NCBI GenBank assembly: GCA_902793195.1 | Contig: CADBCS010000025.1 | Location: 1-41,354, forward strand | Source of the DNA: an uncultured Coriobacteriaceae bacterium | Lineage (GTDB): Bacteria > Actinomycetota > Coriobacteriia > Coriobacteriales > Atopobiaceae | DNA: 41,354 nucleotides | Reading direction: 5' to 3' | In this document: piece by piece, positions 1 to 8,894 of the stretch | Layout: each line of letters opens with the position of its first letter | How positions within the stretch are numbered: the stretch's first letter is position 1 | Notes under the pieces: generated by a model | What the model saw: the letters and a program-made list of their open reading frames with translations, nothing else | The model's database searches: none | What the model was told of the DNA's origin: nothing | Program-made: the position numbers and the translations under genes

Positions 1-180
1 GAGCTTCTTAACACCGCCATCGAGAACGTGGTAGACCTGGTTTCTCCCGAATACCACCCTTTGGCGGGACGTGCCAAGGACGTTTCGGCCGGAGCCGTGT
101 GGGCACTCTGCGTGATGGTTGCCATCGTTGGGCTCCTCGTCTTCCTGCGCGCCATCCTCATGCGCGTGGGAGTGTTGTAG
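1..180 (+). CDS. dgkA: Diacylglycerol kinase (DgkA-type), C-terminal fragment
   Basis: The reading frame is open from the first base to the TAG at 178-180 and gives 59 residues; the N-terminus lies outside the window. It begins [19 protein letters not shown] and continues with [12 protein letters not shown]. These are the signature stretches of the small prokaryotic diacylglycerol/undecaprenol kinase family, whose Glu and Asn residues in ELLNTAIE are catalytic. A hydrophobic C-terminal helix follows (roughly residues 34-56). The protein is an integral membrane lipid kinase that recycles diacylglycerol or phosphorylates undecaprenol. Gram-positive members mostly act on undecaprenol, so that substrate is possible here but cannot be decided. 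A dgkA-era arrangement is common in Gram-positive genomes. The era start codon follows 51 bases later, suggesting one transcript. Confidence 0.85.
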   Translation, partial: ELLNTAIENVVDLVSPEYHPLAGRAKDVSAGAVWALCVMVAIVGLLVFLRAILMRVGVL

Positions 181-231
181 GTATTGGCCCCACAACGCGA
201 ATCGCCAAAAACCATAGAGAAGAGGAATGCT

Positions 232-1155
232 ATGGAAACGAATCACAACGACCTACGCTCTTCGTTCCGCAGTGGCTTCGTTGCGCTTGTGGGGAGGCCG
301 AACGCCGGCAAGTCATCGTTGCTCAATGCCTGCATGGGCCAGAAGATCGCTATCGAGAGCCCAGTTGCGCAGACAACGCGAAAGCGTCTTCGTGCCGTGG
401 TTAACACCGAGGGCGCGCAACTCGTGATCGTGGACACCCCAGGCCTGCACAAGCCCAAGGATGCGCTAGGCAAGGAGCTCAACCGCTCGGCACTCGGCGA
501 GCTTGGCGACGTCGACGTGGTTGCCATGCTGGTCGATGCGACAAAGCCCGTGGGCAGAGGCGACGTATGGGTGGGCCAACACGTACGTGCCAGCAGTGCC
601 ACGTACAAGGTGCTCGTGCTCACCAAGGCCGACATCTCCAGCCAGGATCAGATCGTGGCGCAGCTTGAGGCTGCCCAAGACCTGGCCGACTTCGACGACG
701 CACTGGTTGTTTCGGCCAAGGAGCACTTCAACATAGACGCGTTCGTGGGACTGGTCGCCGCACACCTGCCTGAGGGACCCCAATGGTTCCCTGCGAACAT
801 GCAGCACGACGCCTCTCCCGAGGATCTTGTGGCTGAGTTCATCCGAGAAAAGGCCTATCTGCTCCTAAGGCAGGAGATACCGCACTCAATCGGCGTGCGC
901 TGCGACTCCATTACGTATGCGCGTGGCAAACACGCCTCCATCGAGGCGACAATACTCGTTGAGCGCGAAGGGCAAAAGGGCATAGTCATAGGTCACAAGG
1001 GGTCCACCATAAAGCGCATCGGCATGGATGCGCGCAAGGACCTGGAGCGTCTTCTGGGGTGCAGCATCTTCCTCGACCTGTCGGTTAGAGTACAGCCCAA
1101 GTGGCGCAAGGACGCCAACGAGATCCGCAGGCTCGGATACGATTCCGGCGAGTAG
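232..1155 (+). CDS. era: GTPase Era, 16S rRNA-binding ribosome assembly factor
   Basis: The protein has 307 residues, close to the usual Era length of about 300. An N-terminal TrmE-Era-type GTPase domain shows the G1 P-loop GRPNAGKSS (residues 21-29), the G3 motif DTPG near residue 70 and the G4 motif TKAD near 131. A C-terminal KH domain carries the GHKGSTIKRIG loop that binds the 3' end of 16S rRNA. Era checkpoints 30S maturation and acts in the cytosol, partly at the membrane. I chose the ATG at 232 because a purine-rich ribosome site (AGAAGAGG) precedes it; an upstream in-frame TTG at 184 has none and would add 16 atypical residues. recO starts 3 bases after the stop codon, so the two are probably co-translated. 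Confidence 0.96.
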   Translation: METNHNDLRSSFRSGFVALVGRPNAGKSSLLNACMGQKIAIESPVAQTTRKRLRAVVNTEGAQLVIVDTPGLHKPKDALGKELNRSALGELGDVDVVAMLVDATKPVGRGDVWVGQHVRASSATYKVLVLTKADISSQDQIVAQLEAAQDLADFDDALVVSAKEHFNIDAFVGLVAAHLPEGPQWFPANMQHDASPEDLVAEFIREKAYLLLRQEIPHSIGVRCDSITYARGKHASIEATILVEREGQKGIVIGHKGSTIKRIGMDARKDLERLLGCSIFLDLSVRVQPKWRKDANEIRRLGYDSGE

Positions 1156-1158
1156 CGC

Positions 1159-1905
1159 GTGGCAAGGCGGAGCACGAGGGCTACGGCCATCATCTTGGGC
1201 CGAACAAAGCTGCGCGAGCAGGACTTGATTCTCACCATGATTTCGGAAGACGGATCGCAGGTTCGTGCCATAGCGAAGGGGGCTCGCAAACCGGGCAGTA
1301 GACTTGCGGCGCGCACGGAGCTCTTCTGTGAGTCGGACCTACTCATATCACATGGCAGGGGACTGTCCATCGTGACCGAGGCGGAGGTAAGGAAACGCCA
1401 TACCGAGATATCTTCGGACATCGAGCATGTCGCGGCCGCATCCACGCTGTGCGAGATAACGAGACTCACCACCTATGAGAACGTGACCGACCCATTCCAG
1501 TTCCAAATTCTCTCGAAGGCCCTCGACATCATTGGCGCATCGGCGAGTGGCTACAACGAGGCAATCGTCGTGGCTGCCTTTGCCATCAAGGTTCTCTCAC
1601 ACTGCGGGTGGCGCCCGGAGGTCGACACCTGCATAGCTTGTGGCGAACCCTCCGTCTCCCGGTTCTCAGTGGCCGGGGGAGGCATCCTGTGCGAAAGCTG
1701 CGCTAAGGACGTCGCGGGGGCTGTTCCCATTACTGCCTCTCAGGTCGAATGGATAAAGTCACTCATCAACTCACGCTTCGAAGTACTCGCCTCCTGCACG
1801 ATCGATGAGGACACGAGCACTTTCTTGCTACGGCTCGCGCACTCTTGGTGTGCAACCCATCTTGAGGCGCGACTGCGCGCCTTTGAATTCTATGCAGGGA
1901 TGTAG
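1159..1905 (+). CDS. recO: DNA repair protein RecO
   Basis: A 248-residue protein starting at GTG 1159. The N-terminal OB fold is recognisable from the family stretch AIILGRTKLREQDLILTM followed by an AKGARKPGSR segment. The C-terminal half has a zinc-binding cluster, CIACGEP about 20 residues before CESC. RecO loads RecA onto SSB-coated single-stranded DNA together with RecR and anneals complementary strands. The gene is 3 bases behind era, a classic pairing in many bacteria, and recA lies about 19 kb downstream in this same window. Length and domain order are normal for the family. No terminator is obvious directly after the stop codon. Confidence 0.95.
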   Translation: MARRSTRATAIILGRTKLREQDLILTMISEDGSQVRAIAKGARKPGSRLAARTELFCESDLLISHGRGLSIVTEAEVRKRHTEISSDIEHVAAASTLCEITRLTTYENVTDPFQFQILSKALDIIGASASGYNEAIVVAAFAIKVLSHCGWRPEVDTCIACGEPSVSRFSVAGGGILCESCAKDVAGAVPITASQVEWIKSLINSRFEVLASCTIDEDTSTFLLRLAHSWCATHLEARLRAFEFYAGM

Positions 1906-1958
1906 CCCTTACAAATTTTGCTATGGACGCACCGTTCAATTTGGCGTAAGGTAAGCAG

Positions 1959-1973
1959 ATATTGTACCCGCAA
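1959..1973 (+). promoter_or_regulatory. 15-bp site shared, inverted, by both L,D-transpeptidase genes
   Basis: The 15 bases ATATTGTACCCGCAA lie 35 bases before the start of the first ChW/L,D-transpeptidase gene. Their reverse complement recurs with one mismatch at 4345-4359, about 33 bases before the second such gene. TATTGT here, and TACAAT there, could each serve as a -10 element. A shared operator or promoter core is possible; function is inference. Confidence 0.35.
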
Positions 1974-2008
1974 GAAAGTCTTTGCGTCATATGTAGTGAG
2001 GAGTGGAT

Positions 2009-4261
2009 ATGGACAGAAGATTGCCAGAACGAATTGTGGCATTCGCTTTGGCCACGGCCATGGCCGTCTCGCCGGCGCTCTCTCCGCTGACCGTGTATGC
2101 GGACGAGATCACCGGAGAAGGCAATGCGACCGAGACGATTGGCCAAACGGATCCAAGTCAGGGCACAGATTCCAACATGCAGGTTGACACGCCTGCTGGC
2201 ACAGTGCCGACCGAGACGACGGGCAATGAGGGAACGTCGGGCGAAGAGACCACCAATGCGAACGACAGCCTCGAGTCCACGGACCCCGAACAGCTGGCAA
2301 ACGAGAACGCCGAGAATGCGGAGGACAACGAAAACGCAAACGGCACGGCCGAAGAGAAGTCGTCCGAGTCTGAGCAGGAGGCTGGCGCAACCGGAACCAT
2401 GAGCGCACAATCGACTGAGCAGGCGAACGAAGAGCAGACTGCAACCCCCAAGATCAAGGCCGAGACGCTTGTGGCCGGCTCCTGGTCCGAAAGCAAGGAT
2501 ATCGATACCAGCAAGGCCGTCACCTTGGGGACCATAGGCAAGGGAATGCAAGCCATTAGGATGAGCGTTGCCTCCACCAACCTTGCGGGCGGCATCTCAT
2601 ATCGCGGGTGTGCCGGAGGCAAGTGGCTTGCCTGGGCAAGCAACGGCACACAACTCGGCAGCACAAACTCAACGCTAGAGGCACTGCGAATCAAGCTAAC
2701 GGGCGAAATCGCCAACACATACAGCCTGAGCTATCGCGTGTATGTGAGCGGTCGCGGTTGGATGGGTTGGACCAGAGACGGCGATCAAGCCGGAACGTCT
2801 GGCCTTAACAAGCAGGTCGAAGCCATCGAGCTCAAGCTCGTCGAGAAGGGCGTTGGCCTCTCCGCCGAGACCGAAGAGACAGGGAATCAGGACGCGTTTG
2901 ACAGTGTCGGTCTCAAGGCAACGGCACACGTCCAAAGGATCGGTTGGACCAAGCAGACCAGTGGCAAAATCATCACCGTTGGTACGACTGGCAGGTCTTT
3001 GCGTATGGAGGCGCTCCGCATCGGTATCGACGCCGGGGACCTCACGGGCAACATCAACTACCAGACGCACGTCCAGCGCATCGGCTGGCAGAATCCGGTA
3101 AAGAACTATGCACTTGCAGGCACGCAGGGGAGGAGCTTCCGCGTAGAGGCTCTTAAGGTTTGGCTCGACGGCGAACTCGCAGATAATTTCGACGTTTGGT
3201 ACCGCCTGCACGTCCAGACCATCGGCTGGATGGGATGGGGCAAGAATGGTACCGAAGCATCAGGTACCGCTGGCTTCTCAAGGCGCGTCGAGGCCATCCA
3301 GATCGCGCTTACTCCCAAGGATGCCGAGGCACCGAGCGTCAGTCCAGCCAGCGCCCTTGGCGCAACCTTCATCGATGGAAATTCCGCGCTGCCCATGTAC
3401 AACTCCATCGTGAGTGGCAAAGCGCAGGACTACGTTGGCGAGAACAAGGTATCCGGCACGACCGGCAAGGGAATTCCCATTACAGGCATGAGCACCAAGC
3501 TCAAACTCATTGATGGCTTTAGCGGATACATCAGCTGTCGCGTGCATCAGTCCAAGGTCGGCTGGGGCAACTGGGCATACAATGGCGCCACGGCTGGTGA
3601 TGGCAAGAACGCAGTTGAGTGCATTAAGATTCGCCTTGGCGGTGTCGCCTCCAAACTCTTCGACGTTTATTACCGCGTGCACGTTTCTCAATATGGATGG
3701 CTGGACTGGGCAAAGAACGGCGAGAGCGCCGGTTCCACGGGATGTTCGCTTTCCGTACAGGCATACCAGGTCGTGATCGTTCCCAAGATTAACAAGGCTC
3801 CGGGCTCGACGGCCAACCCGATGGTCGACAAGGTCAAGCACACCATGTACGCAAAGGCGCAGAAGCTTAATAGCTCCACCAACTATGTCATCTGCGTAGA
3901 TGATGGCAACCAGCATACAGGCATCTTCAAGGGCAGCAAGGGCAATCGTAAGCTCATACATTACTCCCTATGCGGTACCCCTGGCGGAAATGCCGTCGCT
4001 GGAACCTTTAGGGTAACGGGAAAGCAGTACACCACCGGTGGCGGTGGCTACTGCGAGTACTACATCACCGAAGGCTTGGGGAGCGGTTCATTCCACTCCA
4101 TTCTATGTGTTCCCGGAACCTTCACACCGCTCTACGCTGTGTCGCATCAACTGCGCAAGCATGAGACGCACGGATGCATTCGTCTGCCTCTCGATGTTGC
4201 GGGATACATCTACAACAAGGTTCCCTCCGGAAGCACCATCCACGTCTACAACGTACATTAG
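2009..4261 (+). CDS. Exported ChW-repeat protein with C-terminal L,D-transpeptidase domain (first of three)
   Basis: A 750-residue exported protein. A signal peptide (about residues 1-31, likely cleaved after TVYA) leads into about 120 residues rich in E, N, T, S and A, probably a wall-spanning linker. Then come nine ChW-type repeats of about 45-50 residues (third positions read like YRVYVSGRGWMGW..G..AGTSG....VEAIEL). They are grouped as three triplets separated by short linkers. The C-terminal ~140 residues form a YkuD-type L,D-transpeptidase domain with the catalytic motif HETHGCIRL (Cys about 723) and an upstream His in SFHSIL. Such enzymes make 3-3 peptidoglycan cross-links or attach proteins to the wall. 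I chose ATG 2009 over the in-frame GTG at 2003 because GAGGAG sits at proper spacing before the ATG. A strong terminator follows. ChW ligands are not known with certainty; carbohydrate or wall binding is inferred. Confidence 0.85.
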   Translation: MDRRLPERIVAFALATAMAVSPALSPLTVYADEITGEGNATETIGQTDPSQGTDSNMQVDTPAGTVPTETTGNEGTSGEETTNANDSLESTDPEQLANENAENAEDNENANGTAEEKSSESEQEAGATGTMSAQSTEQANEEQTATPKIKAETLVAGSWSESKDIDTSKAVTLGTIGKGMQAIRMSVASTNLAGGISYRGCAGGKWLAWASNGTQLGSTNSTLEALRIKLTGEIANTYSLSYRVYVSGRGWMGWTRDGDQAGTSGLNKQVEAIELKLVEKGVGLSAETEETGNQDAFDSVGLKATAHVQRIGWTKQTSGKIITVGTTGRSLRMEALRIGIDAGDLTGNINYQTHVQRIGWQNPVKNYALAGTQGRSFRVEALKVWLDGELADNFDVWYRLHVQTIGWMGWGKNGTEASGTAGFSRRVEAIQIALTPKDAEAPSVSPASALGATFIDGNSALPMYNSIVSGKAQDYVGENKVSGTTGKGIPITGMSTKLKLIDGFSGYISCRVHQSKVGWGNWAYNGATAGDGKNAVECIKIRLGGVASKLFDVYYRVHVSQYGWLDWAKNGESAGSTGCSLSVQAYQVVIVPKINKAPGSTANPMVDKVKHTMYAKAQKLNSSTNYVICVDDGNQHTGIFKGSKGNRKLIHYSLCGTPGGNAVAGTFRVTGKQYTTGGGGYCEYYITEGLGSGSFHSILCVPGTFTPLYAVSHQLRKHETHGCIRLPLDVAGYIYNKVPSGSTIHVYNVH

Positions 4262-4282
4262 GCACGCCTAACAGGACATCTG

Positions 4283-4312
4283 GCCGCCTCCTCGCAAGAG
4301 GGGGCGGCTTTT
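4283..4312 (+). terminator. Rho-independent terminator after the first ChW/L,D-transpeptidase gene
   Basis: An 11-bp stem (GCCGCCTCCTC with GAGGGGGCGGC, one G-T wobble) closes a GCAA tetraloop and is followed by TTTT. It starts 22 bases after the stop codon and separates this gene from the next ChW gene, so the two are probably transcribed separately. Confidence 0.9.
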
Positions 4313-4327
4313 GCTCTTCAGTCGTCA

Positions 4328-4357
4328 TCGACGAATGTCTGGGTTTGCGCGTACAAT
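4328..4357 (+). promoter_or_regulatory. Possible promoter of the second ChW/L,D-transpeptidase gene
   Basis: TCGACG (4328-4333) and TACAAT (4352-4357) resemble -35 and -10 elements with an 18-bp spacer, just after the preceding terminator and 35 bases before the start codon. The -10 overlaps the 15-bp site shared with the first gene. Confidence 0.4.
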
Positions 4358-4392
4358 ATGGTCTCGATGTGCTCTTCGGTTTGGAGGTATTC

Positions 4393-6192
4393 ATGCATAC
4401 TGCTTCACGAAAGTTCTTGCTTCTTGCCCTTATGATCAATCTCTTTTTTGTTGCCGCTACGCTGCGCCCTACACCCACGTACGCGTCGGAGATCGGGTCA
4501 GATGCGTCATCAATGCCAACAATGGAAAGCGGCGGCTCTCTTGAGGAGCCGTTTGGGGTTCCTCCAACACAAGAAGCGGATTTGCAGAATCCCACACAAT
4601 CGGACGAGTCTTCTATGCAGGCACCAGATGATGCAGCACAACAGGCTCCCAATGGTAATGAGGCGTCTGGTTCGGGAAGCCAGACCTCAGAGAGCCAACC
4701 ATCGAGCAAACAATCCCAACTGAGTGCGCAAGGCACCTCAAGCGCAACGTCGGAAGAGAAGACGAACTCCTCCAAACTCACCAACAGCGACAAGGGCAAG
4801 GAACTCGTCACATCAAGCGATAAGGATGCCCCCCTTCCCGCACCCAAACTCTCGGGACGCGCATATGTGCAACGCAAGGGTTGGCTGCCCTGGAACACCG
4901 ACGTCGAGGTGGGAAAGGTGATAACGATCGGTACTACGGGCCAGTCTCTCAGACTCGAGGCCCTTTGCATAAAGGTAGATGGTGACGGTCTTGCAGGAAG
5001 CGTTTCTTATCAGGCTCACGTACAGCGTCTCGGTTGGACGGATACTCGTACCAATGGCTCCGTAGCTGGCACCTTGGGAAGGTCCCTGCGACTTGAGGCC
5101 TTGCGGGTAGCTCTTACGGGAGACATTGCCAGTTCGTATGACCTCTGGTATCGCGTACATGTGAGCGGAGTCGGTTGGCTTGGTTGGACCAATGGCAATC
5201 GCAATGCGGGCTCAACGGGTTTCTCCAAACGCGTCGAGGCGATACAGCTCGTCATGAGGAAAAAGGGAGATCCCGAGCCGATGCAAACGGGGGCTTATGC
5301 CCTGCCGTGCGTCTCGTATCAGTCTGGCAAGGTGGGGTATGCATCGTTCGTCAAGGGTGCATGGCAAGGATACGTAAAACCGGCGAAGGTCTCTGGAACA
5401 ACCGGCAAGGCCACTCCCGTGCGCGGCATACGCGCCAATTGCTCCAACACGGATGGCCTTCCCGGCACCGTGGAATACTGCGCACATGTGTCGAAGGTGG
5501 GTTGGACCGGCTGGGCGCAAAATGGCGTTACGGCAGGAAATGGTCGTAACAACGTGGAGGCCGTACGCTTTAGGCTTACGGGGACCCTCTCAAAGCTCTA
5601 TGACATTTGGTATCGTGCCCATGTCTCAAGCGCCGGTTGGTTGGGTTGGGCCAAGAATGGTGCCGCTGCCGGATCGACTGGTGCGTCAAAGAAGCTCGAG
5701 GCGTACCAAATACGGCTTCTGCCGAAAGGTCATGCAGCTCCGGGATCCACGAAGAACGCATGCGTAGGTAAATACTATTTCCTTGATGGTATGACACGGC
5801 GGGCCCTCAACTACTCAAGTGGAACCGGGTATCTTGTGATGGTGGACAATGGTTCCAGCCACGTCGGTATCTACACCGGTCACTATGGCTCTTGGAATCG
5901 CATCAAATACTGGTCAGCCTCTATGGGTAAAAGCTCCACACCAACCGTACGTGGTACCTACTCCATCGGAGCGAAGGGATACGTATTTGGAGACGGGTAT
6001 TCCTGTTATTATTGGACAAGTTTCTATAATGACTATTTATTCCACTCGGTCCTGTATCATGAGGGTACACGCGACATCATGGATGGCACGCTTGGTTATA
6101 ACGTCTCGCACGGATGCGTCCGGCTCGCCATAGAAAACGCCAAGTGGCTTCAGGACAACGTCCCGTACGGCACGACGGTCGTTTCTTATTAG
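4393..6192 (+). CDS. Exported ChW-repeat protein with C-terminal L,D-transpeptidase domain (second of three)
   Basis: A 599-residue paralogue of the preceding protein. It has a signal peptide (about residues 1-32, ending near PTYA), then a Ser/Gln/Glu-rich linker of about 120 residues with many AP, QS and SS pairs. Six ChW-type repeats follow as two triplets; in the second triplet the first repeat is degenerate (no GW core), as in the third triplet of the upstream protein. The C-terminal YkuD domain ends in SHGCVRL (Cys about 575), the L,D-transpeptidase catalytic signature. It should act outside the membrane on peptidoglycan stem peptides. ATG 4393 is preceded by GGAGGT at correct spacing; the frame is open further upstream but without a ribosome site. 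A short 40-base gap separates it from the third ChW gene, so those two may share a transcript. Confidence 0.85.
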   Translation: MHTASRKFLLLALMINLFFVAATLRPTPTYASEIGSDASSMPTMESGGSLEEPFGVPPTQEADLQNPTQSDESSMQAPDDAAQQAPNGNEASGSGSQTSESQPSSKQSQLSAQGTSSATSEEKTNSSKLTNSDKGKELVTSSDKDAPLPAPKLSGRAYVQRKGWLPWNTDVEVGKVITIGTTGQSLRLEALCIKVDGDGLAGSVSYQAHVQRLGWTDTRTNGSVAGTLGRSLRLEALRVALTGDIASSYDLWYRVHVSGVGWLGWTNGNRNAGSTGFSKRVEAIQLVMRKKGDPEPMQTGAYALPCVSYQSGKVGYASFVKGAWQGYVKPAKVSGTTGKATPVRGIRANCSNTDGLPGTVEYCAHVSKVGWTGWAQNGVTAGNGRNNVEAVRFRLTGTLSKLYDIWYRAHVSSAGWLGWAKNGAAAGSTGASKKLEAYQIRLLPKGHAAPGSTKNACVGKYYFLDGMTRRALNYSSGTGYLVMVDNGSSHVGIYTGHYGSWNRIKYWSASMGKSSTPTVRGTYSIGAKGYVFGDGYSCYYWTSFYNDYLFHSVLYHEGTRDIMDGTLGYNVSHGCVRLAIENAKWLQDNVPYGTTVVSY

Positions 6193-6232
6193 GTTTACGC
6201 ACTTTGTTCGTTTGCTCATGTCAGGAGGAATC

Positions 6233-8428
6233 GTGAAACGCACGCAGGTCTTGAGGTTGCTGACCATGGTGACGGCGTTTGCCTTTGTTGCCCTCTTCGC
6301 GCTATCGCCCTATCAAGCGTATGGCGAGCAGGTTTCGGAGGTCCCGCCAGTCATTGGGGAAACCGCGACTCCGATTGACGATCCGGCGGTGGAGCAGCCT
6401 GATACGGTACCCACGAATGCCACAGATGATGGGACCTCATCGAGCGACGTGGTTGTTGATGGGGAGACGGAATCCGATGAGCTTCGGGATAACGCAGATG
6501 TCAAAACGACGGATGCGGTGGTCGACACAGATGAAGCGACGAACGATGCGGACGTCCTCGTGGAGGACGAATCGACTCTGTCCACGCAAAGTGTCGCAAA
6601 CCAAGGCGTTGCAACTCAGGATGATGGCGAACTGCATGTCACCTATACCGGACACGTGCAAAAGGTCGGCTGGCAGAGTTGGGTTAAGGACGGTGTTACC
6701 GCGGGAACGTCTGGCCGGTCTCTGCGAATCGAGGCATTGCGCATTCGCCTCGTTTCGGATACCGGAGCCAATGTAGCCGGCATTCGTTATCAGGCACATG
6801 TACAAAGGCAAGGATGGCAGGGCTGGGTGACCGACGGGGCACTTGCTGGCACGTCGGGGATGTCTCGGAGGGTCGAGGCGTTGCGCATCTCACTCACGGA
6901 ATCCCTTTCTCCTACTTGGGACATCTGGTATCGTCTGCATGTCCAGGGCATAGGTTGGCTCGGATGGGCCAGCAATGGTGCAACCGCCGGGACGTCGAGC
7001 ATGAGCAAACGCGTCGAAGCCATCGAGATTGTCATACAACGCAAGGGGACCAGGGCCCCTGGTGATACCCGACAGTCCTTTGTCGACGGGACGCATCTAT
7101 CGATGCGCGGACATATCCAGCGGATTGGGTGGCAGTCCAACGATGATGCCGTGGGAACGGTAGGGCTTGGTCTACGCATTGAGGGATTTAGTGCAAAACT
7201 CGCTTGTGGCGAGCATCCCGGCGGCGTGGCCTATAGCGCTCACGTACAAAGAATTGGCTGGCAATCGCAGCGCTCTGATGGCGCATATGCGGGCACTACG
7301 GGAATGTCGCGTCGTGTCGAGGCCGTGAAGCTCGCGCTCACCGGTGAAGCCGCATCCCATTACGACCTCTGGTATCGTGTACACGTACAACGTCTAGGAT
7401 GGCTCGGGTGGACCAAGGACAATGCTCCGGCCGGATCTTCGGGTCTTTCGCTCAGGACAGAGCGTATCGAGACCAGAATACTTCCAAAGGGCAGCCCGGC
7501 CCCCTCATCGCCGGGACAAGCGTATGATGCGGCATTCGTCTCCTCTGCAAGCATTGCTTATCGAGCAAAGGACGTGGGGTCAGCTTGGCAAGGAGAGGTG
7601 AGCAACGGCAAGACGGCAGGCACGACGGGTGATTCCACGTCAATCGAACGATTCTCGGCGCGCCTGGTGAGCTCCTCGTCCATGAGCATGGGTGATGTTG
7701 TGTACCGCATACGCTCAACAAACGGAACTTGGACTGAGTGCTCGGCCGGAGCTGAGGCTGGGGTGAGTGGCAGGGCCGTGGACCAGATTGCCATGAGACT
7801 CACGGGCAACATATCCAACATGTACACGATCCACTATCGGGTACACGTGAACGGCGTTGGATGGCTCGAATGGGCGTCGAGCAACGCCGTTACCGGCACT
7901 GCGGGAATCGGCAAATCAATCGATGGCATCCAAGTGCGACTTGTTTTCAAGGGCAACAGCCTTCCCTCCAACGATGATGCCGCAAAGGGCACCATCATGT
8001 ACGACAGGGAGTATGACCAACGCAAGGGACAACCGCTCAGTGAGGCCAACAGCAGACAGAGGGCAATCGTAAATGCGGCACTCTCCACGCCGTCGCCCGG
8101 ATCCGGTCTTTGCGCCGCATGGGTCGAGAACGTATACGAGAACGCAGGGTATGGCACATTCTATGGAAATGCGGATGACCTATACAACAACTATTGCCAT
8201 TCCAATGACCTCGGAAGACTCAAGGTCGGCATGATCATCGCCGTGAGCACCCACACCAAGTCGTATCTTGGTGGCATCTACGGTCACGTGGGAATCTATA
8301 TCGGTGACGGCTGGGTGATGGACAACATCGGGTCGATTCGAAAGATCGCGGTCGAAAACTGGATGGACTACTATGGCACCACTGTACCGCCAAAGTGGGG
8401 TTGGCTAGGAAACATCAACATCGCATAG
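6233..8428 (+). CDS. Exported ChW-repeat protein with C-terminal CHAP/NlpC-like hydrolase domain (third of three)
   Basis: A 731-residue exported protein. The start is GTG 6233, seven codons inside a longer open frame, because AGGAGG lies 4 bases upstream of it. A signal peptide (to about residue 25, near YQAYG) and a linker rich in D, E, T and V precede nine ChW-type repeats in three triplets. The third triplet is the most diverged. The last ~110 residues lack the L,D-transpeptidase signature. Instead they show [11 protein letters not shown] (Cys about 627) and [16 protein letters not shown] (His about 685), the Cys-His arrangement of CHAP/NlpC-P60 amidases and endopeptidases. It probably cleaves peptidoglycan at the cell surface. 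The same scaffold thus carries a hydrolase here and transpeptidases in its two neighbours. The bond cleaved cannot be read from sequence. Confidence 0.8.
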   Translation: MKRTQVLRLLTMVTAFAFVALFALSPYQAYGEQVSEVPPVIGETATPIDDPAVEQPDTVPTNATDDGTSSSDVVVDGETESDELRDNADVKTTDAVVDTDEATNDADVLVEDESTLSTQSVANQGVATQDDGELHVTYTGHVQKVGWQSWVKDGVTAGTSGRSLRIEALRIRLVSDTGANVAGIRYQAHVQRQGWQGWVTDGALAGTSGMSRRVEALRISLTESLSPTWDIWYRLHVQGIGWLGWASNGATAGTSSMSKRVEAIEIVIQRKGTRAPGDTRQSFVDGTHLSMRGHIQRIGWQSNDDAVGTVGLGLRIEGFSAKLACGEHPGGVAYSAHVQRIGWQSQRSDGAYAGTTGMSRRVEAVKLALTGEAASHYDLWYRVHVQRLGWLGWTKDNAPAGSSGLSLRTERIETRILPKGSPAPSSPGQAYDAAFVSSASIAYRAKDVGSAWQGEVSNGKTAGTTGDSTSIERFSARLVSSSSMSMGDVVYRIRSTNGTWTECSAGAEAGVSGRAVDQIAMRLTGNISNMYTIHYRVHVNGVGWLEWASSNAVTGTAGIGKSIDGIQVRLVFKGNSLPSNDDAAKGTIMYDREYDQRKGQPLSEANSRQRAIVNAALSTPSPGSGLCAAWVENVYENAGYGTFYGNADDLYNNYCHSNDLGRLKVGMIIAVSTHTKSYLGGIYGHVGIYIGDGWVMDNIGSIRKIAVENWMDYYGTTVPPKWGWLGNINIA

Positions 8429-8436
8429 TGTTTGTT

Positions 8437-8475
8437 TTGTGTGTCAACATGACCGATGCTATACTGCATCGGTCA
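8437..8475 (+). promoter_or_regulatory. Possible rpsO promoter with -10 inside a perfect palindrome
   Basis: TTGTGT (8437-8442) and TATACT (8460-8465) are spaced 17 bp like -35 and -10 elements. The TATACT is exactly the spacer of a perfect inverted repeat: TGACCGATGC at 8450-8459 and GCATCGGTCA at 8466-8475. A repressor site over the promoter is the simplest reading. The alternative is an RNA hairpin at the end of the upstream transcript, but no T-tract follows it. Confidence 0.5.
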
Positions 8476-8555
8476 GTACCTCGTACTTGGTGGCACGTTA
8501 CACCTTTACGGCCATCCCGGTTCGAGGCGAATCATATGAGGAAAGGTGGTTTCAC

Positions 8556-8834
8556 ATGGCAGTGAGCAAGGAGCGTAAGGCCGAGCTGATTCGTACGTAT
8601 GGCAAGAACGAGCAGGACTCCGGTTCTGCCGCAGTGCAGGTTGCCCTGCTTACCGAACGCATTCGTGGCTTGACCGAGCACATGAAGGCTCACAAGAAGG
8701 ACTTCCATACGCGTCGTGGTCTGCTCATGCTCGTCGGTAAGCGCCGTCGCCTTCTGTCCTACATCAAGAAGCAGGATATCGAGGCGTATCGTACGCTCAT
8801 CAAGAGCTTGGGTATTCGCGATAACATCCAGTAA
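8556..8834 (+). CDS. rpsO: 30S ribosomal protein S15
   Basis: A 92-residue protein, slightly longer than the common 89. It matches S15 throughout: the N-terminal [20 protein letters not shown], then [36 protein letters not shown] and the C-terminal [21 protein letters not shown]15 binds the central domain of 16S rRNA early in 30S assembly. ATG 8556 is preceded by GAAAGGTGG at suitable spacing; the frame is open far upstream but that stretch is not S15-like. It lies directly before pnp, the classical rpsO-pnp pairing. A hairpin terminator or attenuator separates the two. Confidence 0.98.
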   Translation: MAVSKERKAELIRTYGKNEQDSGSAAVQVALLTERIRGLTEHMKAHKKDFHTRRGLLMLVGKRRRLLSYIKKQDIEAYRTLIKSLGIRDNIQ

Positions 8835-8846
8835 AGTTGGTGGTTC

Positions 8847-8868
8847 AGGGCGCCTGCGGGCGCCCTTT
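8847..8868 (+). terminator. Hairpin terminator/attenuator between rpsO and pnp
   Basis: AGGGCGCC (8847-8854) pairs perfectly with GGCGCCCT (8859-8866) around a TGCG loop and ends in a short T run interrupted by C. The weak T-tract suggests partial termination, allowing read-through into pnp. Confidence 0.75.
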
Positions 8869-8894
8869 CAATGTGTGCGTACAACAAGCGCACA

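Noticed and set aside
2009..8428. Mobile element or recent transfer carrying the three ChW genes
   Set aside because: No transposase, integrase, terminal repeats or tRNA border; codon use looks like that of neighbours. Local duplication is sufficient.
8439..8555. Extension of the rpsO frame upstream
   Set aside because: It covers the palindrome/promoter and leader; S15 similarity and the ribosome site begin at 8556.
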